From assembly GCF_000014285.2 (NCBI RefSeq), contig NC_008343.2, forward strand, positions 2,094,501 to 2,158,500: a DNA stretch of 64,000 bases. The letters are read 5' to 3'. A program made the translations under genes and the position numbers. The stretch is from Granulibacter bethesdensis CGDNIH1. Its GTDB lineage: Bacteria; Pseudomonadota; Alphaproteobacteria; Acetobacterales; Acetobacteraceae. Below the pieces are notes generated by a model. The model was not told the origin of the DNA and did not search any database. It worked only from the letters and a program-made list of their open reading frames with translations. Shown piece after piece: positions 44,964 through 53,566 of the stretch. Every line of letters starts with the position of its first letter. Within the stretch, counting starts at the first letter, position 1.

Positions 44964-45953
44964 ATGTCGGAAGACCAGTGGCAAATACCGCAGAACATGC
45001 AGCCTCATCCTTCGGATTACAGCTTCGATCTGGAGGCTGTCCTGCAAGGCATTGTCTTCCTGCGTTGTCTTGGCCCGGACGGGTTTGATCCCGATGGCAG
45101 CGACGATCAGGGCGCACAGCGGACCGGGAGCGGTGTCGCGATCGAGGTCGGTTCCAGCCAGACAAAAATGGTCATCACCATGACCTATCTGGTGAACGAC
45201 GCCGATGCGATCTGGATCACGACACAGGACGGTCAGGTCACGCCGGGTCATATCATCGCGCTGGATCATGAAAGCGGCTTTGCGCTGATCCGTCCGGCTG
45301 ACGCCTTGGCCTGCCCCTCCATCCAGATCGGCGATTCCTCCAGCGTCGCCAGCGAAAGCGGCGCGATTCTGGCAGCCTCCGGCGGCATCACCCATGCGAT
45401 GGAAACGCGGATCATTGCCCGTCAGGAATTTGCCGGATACTGGGAATACCACATTCCCGATGCACTGCTGGTGACCCCACCGCATCCCGTCTGGGGTGGC
45501 TGCGCCCTGATCGGCATGGACGGTCGCCTGCTTGGGATTGCTGCCGTGGTGTTGCAGCAGGGCGATGTCGGTGCAGGACAGCTCGACATCAACCTGATCA
45601 TTCCGGTCTCTCACCTGCAGGCCATTCTGCCAGAGCTGCTGACCCATGGCAGAAGGCTGGCCAGTCGGCCATGGCTGGGCCTGCTGGCCGCTGAACAGGA
45701 AGCGGGAATCCTCATCAGCGACGTTGTTCCACACGGCCCGGCAGAAGCCGCCGGTCTGCGGCAGGGCGACCAGATCATCGCCATCAATGGCAAGGAGCCG
45801 GGTGATCTGGCGACGCTGTGGCGGCTGCTATGGCAAAGCGGTGCGCCCCCCGTGGGGGTTGCCATCACCATCCTGCGGGATGGCCAGACCATGCATACGC
45901 AGGTTCAGGCCATTGACCGCTATCTGTATGACAAAACCCCCCGGATGCATTGA
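44964..45953 (+). CDS. DegP/HtrA-like protein lacking the catalytic triad, with PDZ domain
   Basis: 329 residues from ATG 44964 (AGGAG 12 bases and GGCAGG four bases upstream; a GTG at 44907 is in frame). Residues 50-215 follow the trypsin-like HtrA pattern: GSGVAIE (55-61), DGQVTPGHIIALDHESGFALIR, and IGDSS. But the His position reads VITMTYLV (Tyr75), the Asp position is Gly105, and the Ser position in the GNSGG motif reads PVWGG (Trp177). Residues about 235-315 form a PDZ domain (VVPHGPAEAAGLRQGDQIIAING). No signal peptide is evident. Likely a non-catalytic binding or chaperone protein. Confidence 0.8.
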   Translation: MSEDQWQIPQNMQPHPSDYSFDLEAVLQGIVFLRCLGPDGFDPDGSDDQGAQRTGSGVAIEVGSSQTKMVITMTYLVNDADAIWITTQDGQVTPGHIIALDHESGFALIRPADALACPSIQIGDSSSVASESGAILAASGGITHAMETRIIARQEFAGYWEYHIPDALLVTPPHPVWGGCALIGMDGRLLGIAAVVLQQGDVGAGQLDINLIIPVSHLQAILPELLTHGRRLASRPWLGLLAAEQEAGILISDVVPHGPAEAAGLRQGDQIIAINGKEPGDLATLWRLLWQSGAPPVGVAITILRDGQTMHTQVQAIDRYLYDKTPRMH

Positions 45954-45971
45954 CATCCCGGCCTTGCCGCG

Positions 45972-46664
45972 TCAGGCCGGAACATTACCCTTGGCCCGTT
46001 CGACCGCATATTTGATCAGCGCCGCCGCGGAATTATAGCCCAGCTTGCTGCGGATTTGTAACGCTGCGTGGGCCGCCGTGCGGTAGCTGACGCCAAGGAT
46101 CACGGCAATCTCGTTCAGGCTGCGTCCCTGACCGAGCAGATCGAACACCTCGCGCTCCCGTCGGGATAACGGGCGCAGGGGGTCATCCGGCTCCCGCAGC
46201 GTGTGGAGGGCGATTTTCTCGGCCACCCTCGGGCCGAGATGCATTCCCCCTGCAAGCACCTTGTCCAATGCCTCCAGCATGCTGAACGGATCGTCATTCT
46301 TGGTCAGATAGGCGGAAGCCCCCCCCTCCAGCGCGCGGGAGACGAAAGCGGGATCCTCATACATGCTGAACACGATGACTTTCAGGGAAGGCATGTCCGC
46401 CTTCATGGCGGCCAGAACCTCCAGCCCCGGCATGTCCGGCAGATTGAGATCGAGCACCACAATCGCAGGGCTGTGCTCCCGGTTCAGACGCACTCCTTCA
46501 GCACCTGTGCTGGCCTCGATCACCTCAACCCGCTCCTCGGCATGATCCTGAGCCTGACCCTGAGCAGAGCCGACAACCATTTTGCGCGCAGGGGTATAAT
46601 CCGTCAGCAAGCGTCGGCATCCGGCACGAACAATCGGATGATCCTCGATCAGCAGTACCTTCAT
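45972..46664 (-). CDS. moxX: NarL/FixJ-family response regulator, MoxX-like
   Basis: 230 residues from ATG 46664 (MKVLLIEDHP). The receiver has the acidic pair in LIEDHP, phospho-acceptor Asp in VLDLNLPDMPG, and Lys in LTKNDDP. The C-terminal LuxR-type helix-turn-helix reads LSRREREVFDLLGQGRSLNEIAVILGVS. A 15-residue insertion rich in Gln lies after the first receiver helix. The downstream kinase-like gene and the nearby methanol oxidation cluster suggest the MoxX role known from Paracoccus denitrificans, activation of methanol oxidation genes. That role is inferred; the RR family itself is certain. Confidence 0.85.
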   Translation of the reverse strand: MKVLLIEDHPIVRAGCRRLLTDYTPARKMVVGSAQGQAQDHAEERVEVIEASTGAEGVRLNREHSPAIVVLDLNLPDMPGLEVLAAMKADMPSLKVIVFSMYEDPAFVSRALEGGASAYLTKNDDPFSMLEALDKVLAGGMHLGPRVAEKIALHTLREPDDPLRPLSRREREVFDLLGQGRSLNEIAVILGVSYRTAAHAALQIRSKLGYNSAAALIKYAVERAKGNVPA

Positions 46665-46782
46665 CCTGTATTCCTTCCCCGCGTTCATACGGCATCCTTC
46701 AGACCGTCAGCGCCGTCAGCGGCAGACCGGACAGCACCACCGAACTGCACCACCCGGACGGCACCGTCAGCGGGATACCCTC

Positions 46783-48420
46783 TTATAGATCGTGGATATT
46801 AGCCGATTGGCTACGGGAAGCGACTCCCCCGCCCTTCGCATGCCATGGAATTCCGGCAAAAATCACCGCACCGCCGTGCAGCCAGAGATCGTGACCATCA
46901 TCCGGCTCATCCTCCCCCCATTCTTCGGGGGAAAGCCCGGCCTTTTGTGAGGCCATCATCATTTCCGCCAGCTTGCCTGCGGCACCGGGCTGGCCATTAT
47001 CGCCGATATAAAGCTTTCCCCCCGCCGCACGGACACGCTCCGTCATGCCCAGCAGACCGTAACCATAAGAAGGGGCTCCCGAAAATCCGGTGCCATCATC
47101 GCGCACATAGACGCCCAGCCATGCAGGCTCCGTCTTGCAATCCTGCGCGGCTCCGGCTGGTTTCTCCCGCGGGGGAAGCCGGGGAGGCAGCCAGAAAAAA
47201 CCAACCTCCACATGTCTGGCATCGGCGTGACGGGCAATGTTGGTCAGACACTCCTGCACCAGACGAAACAGGGTCAGAGCCAGATCCGTCTGTGTCTGCT
47301 CCAGCCCGGTACAGAGCATGATATCCCATTGTGTTTGGGGAACGCGCCGCCGCCAGTCCTCCACCAGACGCTCCAGCGCATCGGGCAGGCCCATTTCCTC
47401 CAGCACCATCGGGCACAAACGCTCCAGCATGGCCGCGTTTATGTTCTGGATGGCATCGACCAGAGACCCGATCGACAAGACCCGCGACTCGATCTTCTCC
47501 ACCTCGCGGATCGGTAAGCCAGCCTGCTCCTCACGCTGCTGTTGATCCCTGCACCAACGGGTCAGGGAGGCCAGCTCGGCCCGGATGGCGAAAAAAGCCG
47601 GGCCGAACTCGTCATGCAGCTCATGCGCGACATCACGCCGCTCCGCTTCCTGCATGGAGATCAAACGGTCGATCAGATGATGGTTATCCTGCGTGATGCG
47701 TTGCAGCCGTGCGGCCAGACTGTCGAAGCGAACCGCGATCGGCTGCAACTCCGCCACCGTTACCGGGCCGAGACGGGTGGCATATTCCCCCGCCTCCAGA
47801 GCCTCGAACCCCTCCGCCAGGCGCTTGAGCGGACGCAGCGACAGGGACGTGGCCAACATGATCAGCAGCACGATGGCAACCGAGATTGCGGCAAGCTCCA
47901 CCGCGATCAGGCACAGCTCTCCCCAGACCTCCTTCATCTCATCGAACGGATTGGCGATCATGATGATCTGGCCAATGATCGCACCGTGATACAGCACCGG
48001 AAACGACCGGGCGACGATCGGCTGGGGCAGCAGATCGACAAACCAGTGCGGCACACGCGGACGCTGCCCGACCAGCAAAGGCGGCATCCCCATCGCCATC
48101 ATCTCAGGCGCAGGCAGCAGTAACAGGTCCAGATGCCGGACACGCGGCAACTGTTGCGCCACCATTGTCAACGCATCCTGCTGCGTCGGCATAGCGCGGG
48201 CCGTCACCAGCACGGCCTCCACCAGCACACGCCCAAGGCGAAAACCTGACTCCATTTCATTCCGGATTCGGTGGTTGGCCCGGTGAAGGCTCAGCGCCAG
48301 AGAAACAATCAGACCAACCAGCAGGATAAAGGCCGGCAACAAGACCAGTCGCCCTTGTAAAGAGCGTGTTAAACAAGGCCAGAATGGCATCCTGAAGAAT
48401 AGTTTCTGCATTTTATGCAT
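46783..48420 (-). CDS. moxY: NarX-type sensor histidine kinase, MoxY-like
   Basis: 545 residues. Membrane helices at about 24-45 and 170-195 enclose a periplasmic part of about 120 residues; HAMP follows. The HisKA_3 dimerisation motif ERRDVAHELHDEFG holds the phosphorylated His269, followed by an ATPase domain with RDDGTGF and GYGLLGMTERV. The C-terminal 70 residues after the ATPase core are unusual and Gly/Ala/His-rich. Divergent from the TonB receptor and upstream of the MoxX-like regulator (118 bases). In Paracoccus MoxYX control the mxa operon, which fits the neighbourhood of xoxF, but proof is lacking. Confidence 0.85.
   Translation of the reverse strand: MHKMQKLFFRMPFWPCLTRSLQGRLVLLPAFILLVGLIVSLALSLHRANHRIRNEMESGFRLGRVLVEAVLVTARAMPTQQDALTMVAQQLPRVRHLDLLLLPAPEMMAMGMPPLLVGQRPRVPHWFVDLLPQPIVARSFPVLYHGAIIGQIIMIANPFDEMKEVWGELCLIAVELAAISVAIVLLIMLATSLSLRPLKRLAEGFEALEAGEYATRLGPVTVAELQPIAVRFDSLAARLQRITQDNHHLIDRLISMQEAERRDVAHELHDEFGPAFFAIRAELASLTRWCRDQQQREEQAGLPIREVEKIESRVLSIGSLVDAIQNINAAMLERLCPMVLEEMGLPDALERLVEDWRRRVPQTQWDIMLCTGLEQTQTDLALTLFRLVQECLTNIARHADARHVEVGFFWLPPRLPPREKPAGAAQDCKTEPAWLGVYVRDDGTGFSGAPSYGYGLLGMTERVRAAGGKLYIGDNGQPGAAGKLAEMMMASQKAGLSPEEWGEDEPDDGHDLWLHGGAVIFAGIPWHAKGGGVASRSQSANIHDL
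48407..48418 (-). promoter_or_regulatory. GCATAAAATGCA motif at the kinase gene start
   Basis: The 12-mer GCATAAAATGCA, read on the minus strand, spans the first codons of the kinase gene; the same 12-mer occurs upstream of xoxF (63436-63447). Chance similarity cannot be excluded because it is partly coding here. Confidence 0.25.
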
Positions 48421-48555
48421 ATTCTATATCATATACGGCAAATATATATTCATTTTATGTGCCACAGCTTCCAACAAAATACTTTTAAAGGTCAAAATAC
48501 CATAGACATTACCAAAAACTAATTTGTAGGACGCAACGAGTTAAAGGGGGTCACA

Positions 48556-50961
48556 ATGAGAAAAAGAATTGTACTTGCCGCCGTTGCGCCTTTTATTCCT
48601 GCCGTCGCAATGGCACAGGGAACGATGAAGAATGCCGCGAGCCAAGGCAATCAGGCAGCCGCTTCGTCTACCGCTGAGAACAACACACCCAATTTCACGC
48701 TGCCTTCCTTGCAGGTAGTGGGAACGACCCCTCTTCAGGGATCAGGCCTGAACCGGGAGGAAGTACCCGCGGCCACTCAGGTTTATACCGGGCTTGATAC
48801 CCAGAAAACCGGCCCGGCGGACCTGCTGCGTTCGCTGGAACAGCAGGGCACCGGTATTTCCTTCAATCAGGCGGTGGGCAATTCCCTTCAGCCCAATCTG
48901 ATCTATCGCGGCTTTTCCGCCTCTCCGCTGGCCGGTGATCCGCAGGGCCTTGCGGTCTATGTCAACGGCACACGCTTCAACCAGTCCTTTGGCGATACGG
49001 TGAACTGGGATCTGATCCCCAGCATCGCCATTGATGAAACACAGCTGGTCGGTGCCAATCCTGCTTTCGGCTTGAATGCGCTGGGCGGTGCCCTGTCCGT
49101 GCGCATGAAGGACGGCTTCAACTATCAGGGCGGTCAGGTTGAGGTATCGGGCGGTTCGTTCGGTAATATCACCCTGTCCGGACAATATGGCGTAAAGTCC
49201 AAAGACGGCACGATGTCCGCCTATATCGCTGCCAGCGGGATGAACGAGGATGGCTGGCGTCAGCATTCTCCCTCTCAGGCGCGTCAGGTTTACGGTGATA
49301 TCGGCTGGCGCAGCGACCGTGCCGAAGCGCATGTCAACGTGACCTATGCCAACAATATCCTTGTCGGCAACGGCACGACTCCGGTTGAATTGCTTGCCGC
49401 AGACCGGAGTGCGGTGTTCACCTATCCCGACCAGACCCGGAACAAATATGTCCGCGTCGTCGGCAGCACCACGGTGACAGTGACCGATGAGTGGTCGGTG
49501 CAGGGAAATGTCTATTACAGCAATCTGTCCCAGCGCACCTTCAACGGCGATGCGGCCGAGGTCGAGCCGTGCGATAATGACCCCACTCTGGTCTGTTCAG
49601 AGGATGGCCCCCCGCTGCAATCCCGTCGTGGCGGATATGTTCCGAATTTCGTACAGAACAGCCCGTATAACCAGCACGGCTTCGATTATGACGAGGGCGG
49701 CCCCTACGCTTATCTGAACCGCACCGCGACCGATACCAACGGGTTCGGAGCCTCGGCACAGGGCGTGAATACCGCCACGGTGTTCGGCCATAAGAACCAT
49801 TTCGTGGCCGGTGTCAGCTATGATGGCGGGCGCAGCACCTTCACTGCCAACACTTTGATCGGCCCGCTGACCCTGGATCGCGGCTTTGGCGGCCCGAGCA
49901 TCGAGGTTGATGACTCCACTGCCAATGTCCTGCCGGTGCGGGTGAACACCAGCAACGACTATTACGGTGTTTTCTTCACGGATACGTTCGACATTACCGA
50001 AAAACTGGCCGCCACCGTCTCCGGGCGTTTCAACTCCGCCCAGATCGCGCTGAACGACCAGATCGGCACCAGCCTGAACGGGCAGCATTCCTATAACCGT
50101 TTCAACCCCGCAGCCGGCCTGACCTGGAAGATCACGCGCTCCGTTTCCGCCTATGCCGGCTATGCCGAATCGAACCGCGCGCCGACCCCGGCGGAGCTTT
50201 CCTGCGCCGATCCCACCGCCCCGTGCAGCCTGACCAACTTCTTCGTCGGTGACCCGCCCCTGAAGCAGGTTGTGGCCCATACCTGGGAAGCCGGGTTCCG
50301 TGGTCATCACAAGGTCGAGACCGCCACCGTCAACTGGCATACCGGCTATTTCCATACCGGCAGTGATGATGATCTGGCCTTCGTCTCCAGCGAGACCTCC
50401 GGGCGCGCCTATTTCCGGAACGTGGGCCCCACCACACGGCAGGGCGTGGAAGCCTCGGTCAACCTGATTGCGGGCGCATGGTCGGTCTTCGCCAACTATT
50501 CCTTCACCGATGCCCGCTATGGCAGCAATTTCACGCTCAATTCCGAGGATAATCCTTACGCTGATGACGGGCTCGTCAATGTGCGCAAGGGCAACTACAT
50601 CACCGGTATTCCCGCCCATGTGTTCAAGGTCGGGGTACAATGGGCCGTGACGCCCAAATGGGTCGTGGGTCTGATCGGGCGTGCCGCAAGCGGCCAGTAT
50701 CTGATCGGCGATGAAGGCAACCAGAACCAGCGGACCGGCAATTACTTCGTGATGGATTTCAACACCGCCTACCAGATCACGAAGAACGTGCAGCTGTTCG
50801 GCATGGTGCGGAACCTGACCAACCAGAACTATGCCACGTTCGGCACATTCTCCCCGGTTGGTGAAGTTCCGATGCTTCAGGCTCCCAATGCCACCAATAC
50901 CAGAAGCCTCAGCCCGGGCGCTCCCATCGCCGGTTATGGCGGTGTGCGCGTTTCCTTCTGA
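48556..50961 (+). CDS. TonB-dependent outer membrane receptor
   Basis: 801 residues with a signal peptide cleaved at AMAQG. The plug domain (about 50-190) includes LPSLQVVGTTPL, NLIYRGFSASPL and GLNALGGALSVRMKDG. The remainder is a 22-strand barrel with frequent aromatic ends and a terminal VRVSF with the closing Phe. AAAGGGGG lies before the ATG. In methylotrophs a TonB receptor (LutH in Methylobacterium) imports lanthanide-chelator complexes next to xoxF; here it sits between MoxXY-like regulators and the PQQ-ABC cluster. The substrate is therefore inferred as a metal complex; nothing in the sequence proves it. Confidence 0.9.
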   Translation: MRKRIVLAAVAPFIPAVAMAQGTMKNAASQGNQAAASSTAENNTPNFTLPSLQVVGTTPLQGSGLNREEVPAATQVYTGLDTQKTGPADLLRSLEQQGTGISFNQAVGNSLQPNLIYRGFSASPLAGDPQGLAVYVNGTRFNQSFGDTVNWDLIPSIAIDETQLVGANPAFGLNALGGALSVRMKDGFNYQGGQVEVSGGSFGNITLSGQYGVKSKDGTMSAYIAASGMNEDGWRQHSPSQARQVYGDIGWRSDRAEAHVNVTYANNILVGNGTTPVELLAADRSAVFTYPDQTRNKYVRVVGSTTVTVTDEWSVQGNVYYSNLSQRTFNGDAAEVEPCDNDPTLVCSEDGPPLQSRRGGYVPNFVQNSPYNQHGFDYDEGGPYAYLNRTATDTNGFGASAQGVNTATVFGHKNHFVAGVSYDGGRSTFTANTLIGPLTLDRGFGGPSIEVDDSTANVLPVRVNTSNDYYGVFFTDTFDITEKLAATVSGRFNSAQIALNDQIGTSLNGQHSYNRFNPAAGLTWKITRSVSAYAGYAESNRAPTPAELSCADPTAPCSLTNFFVGDPPLKQVVAHTWEAGFRGHHKVETATVNWHTGYFHTGSDDDLAFVSSETSGRAYFRNVGPTTRQGVEASVNLIAGAWSVFANYSFTDARYGSNFTLNSEDNPYADDGLVNVRKGNYITGIPAHVFKVGVQWAVTPKWVVGLIGRAASGQYLIGDEGNQNQRTGNYFVMDFNTAYQITKNVQLFGMVRNLTNQNYATFGTFSPVGEVPMLQAPNATNTRSLSPGAPIAGYGGVRVSF

Positions 50962-50986
50962 AACGGCTTGATCCTGTATCATCATG

Positions 50987-51014
50987 AAGGGCGGTCTCCG
51001 GACCGCCCTTTTTT
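50987..51014. terminator. Rho-independent terminator after the TonB receptor
   Basis: AAGGGCGGTC / GACCGCCCTT with a four-base loop and T6 (51009-51014); a short AA tract on the other side may serve the convergent gene weakly. Confidence 0.85.
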
Positions 51015-51032
51015 GATCTCTGTCTTACCGGC

Positions 51033-51470
51033 TCAGGGTGAGCAGTCCTTCAAATCGGCATCGCCGATTGCAAAAGCATAGGGGCCGTCTTCCTTCGCCT
51101 CGACATCATGAACCACACAGCTCCGCCCGCGCTTCAGTTTCAGCTTCACGTCATAGCGGCCCGGCTGAATACCGAGGATTTTCAGGCGCTCATCCGCCTC
51201 AACCTCTCCATCCTTATCGTTCTTGCACTGATCACTGCCCCATGCCGTCGTACCGACAGGAGCCATCTGAAGTTTCACGATGGTGTCGGAGGTCGTATTC
51301 CAGAACCTCATTGCCTTACCCGCAGCAATTGCGCTGCCACCAGCAGTTATGATCAGGCCCAACCCGATCAGGCCGCCGAACCACAGCATGCGATATCCCC
51401 GACCAGAACGCTTCATGGGGGCAAGGGTGATTGCTGGAATTGAGTCACCTGTTTCAATTGAAATAATCAT
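51033..51470 (-). CDS. Exported protein with an EF-hand-like acidic loop
   Basis: 145 residues from ATG 51470 (AGGAAGGA ten bases upstream; in-frame starts at 51497/51500 lack a site and 51416 is possible). A membrane or signal helix (MLWFGGLIGLGLIITAGG) is followed by a 90-residue domain of predicted beta strands (RFWNTTSDTIVKLQMAPVG) with three cysteines, one at the very end. The segment KNDKDGEVEADE matches the EF-hand loop at positions 3, 5, 6, 8 and 12, with Lys rather than Asp at position 1. Calcium or lanthanide binding is therefore possible but untested. No named family. Confidence 0.7.
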   Translation of the reverse strand: MIISIETGDSIPAITLAPMKRSGRGYRMLWFGGLIGLGLIITAGGSAIAAGKAMRFWNTTSDTIVKLQMAPVGTTAWGSDQCKNDKDGEVEADERLKILGIQPGRYDVKLKLKRGRSCVVHDVEAKEDGPYAFAIGDADLKDCSP

Positions 51471-51665
51471 GGACTTTTGTTCCTTCCTGAAACCCATCAT
51501 GCTGCGGTCTGGAGCCGGTTGGCAAAGATGCCATGCCGGTGCCGCAAAATTGCCTCAAGAATGCCTCGACGAACGGCTATCGGAAAGGGCGTCAACAAGA
51601 TAATGTCCCGGCGCGGCTCATTGGGGGCCGTGCCTTTCCGAACCACCTTGCAACGGGACGAAACG

Positions 51666-52043
51666 ATGCAAAGCAAACTGGTTCCTGCTCTCGCTTTTTC
51701 CGCTTTTGCGCTGCTGGCCTCCGGCCAGGCGCACGCGGATGGCGATGCCGAAGCAGGTAAGACCCTCTTCAAGAAGTGCGGCTTCTGCCACTCCACCGAA
51801 GCCGGCAAGAACAAGGTCGGCCCCTCCCTGGCCGCCATCGTCGGTCGCAAGGCAGGTGTCGAGCCTGGCTTCAACTACTCCGATGCCCTGAAAAGCTCCG
51901 GCCTGACCTGGGACGAAGCCACTCTGAACAAATGGGTTGAGAATCCGAAAGGCCTGGTATCCGGCACGAAGATGATCTTCCCCGGCATCAAGGACGAGAA
52001 GGATCGCCAGAACCTGATCGCCTATCTGAAGACTCTCAAGTAA
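51666..52043 (+). CDS. Class I soluble cytochrome c (c2/c552-like)
   Basis: 125 residues, periplasmic, with a signal peptide cleaved near AHADG. The haem site is CGFCH (Cys38, Cys41, His42) and the distal ligand Met103 in GTKMIFPGI, as in mitochondrial-type cytochrome c. ATG 51666 fits the family; GGGACGA lies six bases upstream. In methanol oxidation a soluble cytochrome c such as cH carries electrons from the XoxG-type acceptor to the oxidase, and the location inside this cluster suggests that function. It overlaps the convergent ABC ATPase gene by eight bases. Confidence 0.9.
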   Translation: MQSKLVPALAFSAFALLASGQAHADGDAEAGKTLFKKCGFCHSTEAGKNKVGPSLAAIVGRKAGVEPGFNYSDALKSSGLTWDEATLNKWVENPKGLVSGTKMIFPGIKDEKDRQNLIAYLKTLK

Positions 52044-52800
52044 TCAGGTCTTCCGGGGATTGGAGGTCTGCCGCAAGGCGGGCCTCCTCCTCTGCCGTCA
52101 GGCTGCGTTCTGACGGATTTGCACCGGGCAGATTAACCTGCCTGATCATGCTGGCAGGCTTTCCACCCAGCATCATCACCCGATTCGCAAGCCTTGCCGC
52201 GTCCAGCGCCTCATGCGTCACCATTACCGTTGCCATGGTGCCGGAGCGCCAGAAACGTCGCAATAAACCCATGCTTCTGCCGATGCTGTCCTTGTCCAGC
52301 GAGGCAAACGGCTCATCCAGCAGCAGAATATCCGGTTTCGACGCCAGCGCCCTGACCAAAGCAGCGCGCCGTGCCATCCCCAACGACACGCGACCAGGAA
52401 GGCTGTCAGCCACTTCCTTCAGTCCGAGTTCTGTGAACAGACGCTCTATCAGCGCCTCATCCGGGGCAGGCATCATCAGCGCGACGTTCTGACGCAGCGT
52501 TTTCCATGGCAGCAATAAAGGTTCCTGAAACACCATGCCGATGCGCGGAAACGCACGGTTGCGGCGCTGCCTGATGCTGTAACCCGCCCAACTGACCTGG
52601 CCGGAATACGCATCATCCAGACCGGCCAGAATGCGCAACAGACTGGTCTTGCCGCAGCCTGACCGCCCCATTATGGCCAGCACATCCCCCCGGTGCAGAT
52701 CAAACGAAATGTCCCTTAAAACAGGGGTTACGCCATGATTTTTGGCTTCGATCCGCACCTGCAGCAAGGTGGCGGCAGCATGTGCCTGCTCTATCGCCAT
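52036..52800 (-). CDS. ABC transporter ATP-binding protein (nitrate/sulfonate type)
   Basis: 254 residues from ATG 52800 (a start at 52839 is in frame, inside the permease gene). Walker A GRSGCGKTSL, Q-loop MVFQEPLLLPW, Walker B ILLLDEPFASLD and switch histidine VTHEALDA are clear. The signature reads VSLGMARRAALVRAL in place of LSGGQ, a notable drift. It is the ATPase of the SsuB/NrtD class. The ATG overlaps the permease's end by ten bases; gene order is binding protein, permease, ATPase on the minus strand. Confidence 0.88.
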   Translation of the reverse strand: MAIEQAHAAATLLQVRIEAKNHGVTPVLRDISFDLHRGDVLAIMGRSGCGKTSLLRILAGLDDAYSGQVSWAGYSIRQRRNRAFPRIGMVFQEPLLLPWKTLRQNVALMMPAPDEALIERLFTELGLKEVADSLPGRVSLGMARRAALVRALASKPDILLLDEPFASLDKDSIGRSMGLLRRFWRSGTMATVMVTHEALDAARLANRVMMLGGKPASMIRQVNLPGANPSERSLTAEEEARLAADLQSPEDLIT

Positions 52801-53498
52801 GAAGAGACCCGCCGTTCCAGCACTTGCAGCACGCCCCATTCCAGCGCCTGTACGACGAGAATAAAAGCCAGCGTGTAGACCAGAATCCCGGTCACATCGA
52901 AAAGCTGGAAATACACCTGAAGCTGAAATCCGACTCCATCACTACGCCCCAGCAGCTCCACCACCAGCACGATTTTCCAGATGATCGACAGGCCGGAACG
53001 GGCCGCTGCAAAAATATAGGGTGCCAATTGCGGCAGGACTGCGTGGCGCAGGATGGCAAGGCGGCTCATACGGAAGCTGCGCGCCATGTCCAGCAGAGCC
53101 GGGTCCAACGCCCGCGCGCCTTCCCTCACCGTCACGGCAGTGTTGGGCAACTTGTTCAGCGCCACAGCCATCACCGCCGCCCACTCCGTCAGCCCGAACC
53201 AGATATAGATCAGCACGATCAACACGACGGCAGGCAGGTTGAGCAGGGCGGTGAGCAGACTGTCCATGATCGCATTGAGACGGGGCATCCTGCCCAAGGC
53301 CACGCCAATCGCCGTCCCGACCACCAGTGCAAGCGTGAAAGACTCGGCCACACGGCGTAGCGTAATCGCCAATGTTGGCAGCAAGGCCCCATGCATTGCC
53401 TGCTGCACCATGGCGACGATGACAGTGCTGGCGGATGGCAACAAGGGATCATGGGCCCAGACCGCCGCGCCCTCCCAAATCGCCAGCAGCAACACCAT
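52791..53498 (-). CDS. ABC transporter permease (nitrate/sulfonate type)
   Basis: 235 residues with five to six membrane helices and the EAA-type loop EGARALDPALLDMARSFRMSRLAIL. It belongs to the SsuC/TauC class. ATG 53498 begins at the first helix; relatives begin about 20 residues earlier, and the sequence upstream (ending GQIGFGWRVAS) is open and family-like but lacks a standard start codon until it runs into the binding-protein gene. The true N-terminus therefore may use a non-standard start. It pairs with the ATPase and Tat-type binding protein here. Confidence 0.85.
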   Translation of the reverse strand: MVLLLAIWEGAAVWAHDPLLPSASTVIVAMVQQAMHGALLPTLAITLRRVAESFTLALVVGTAIGVALGRMPRLNAIMDSLLTALLNLPAVVLIVLIYIWFGLTEWAAVMAVALNKLPNTAVTVREGARALDPALLDMARSFRMSRLAILRHAVLPQLAPYIFAAARSGLSIIWKIVLVVELLGRSDGVGFQLQVYFQLFDVTGILVYTLAFILVVQALEWGVLQVLERRVSSWR

Positions 53499-53566
53499 CG
53501 ACGCGACCCGCCAGCCGAAGCCGATCTGGCCGGTGCGGGGGGCCTCTCCGCGGACAGAAAATGCGG

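Noticed and set aside
49597-50985. 462-codon minus-strand frame opposite the TonB receptor
   Set aside because: Shadow of a long GC-rich gene; no motif and no ribosome binding site.
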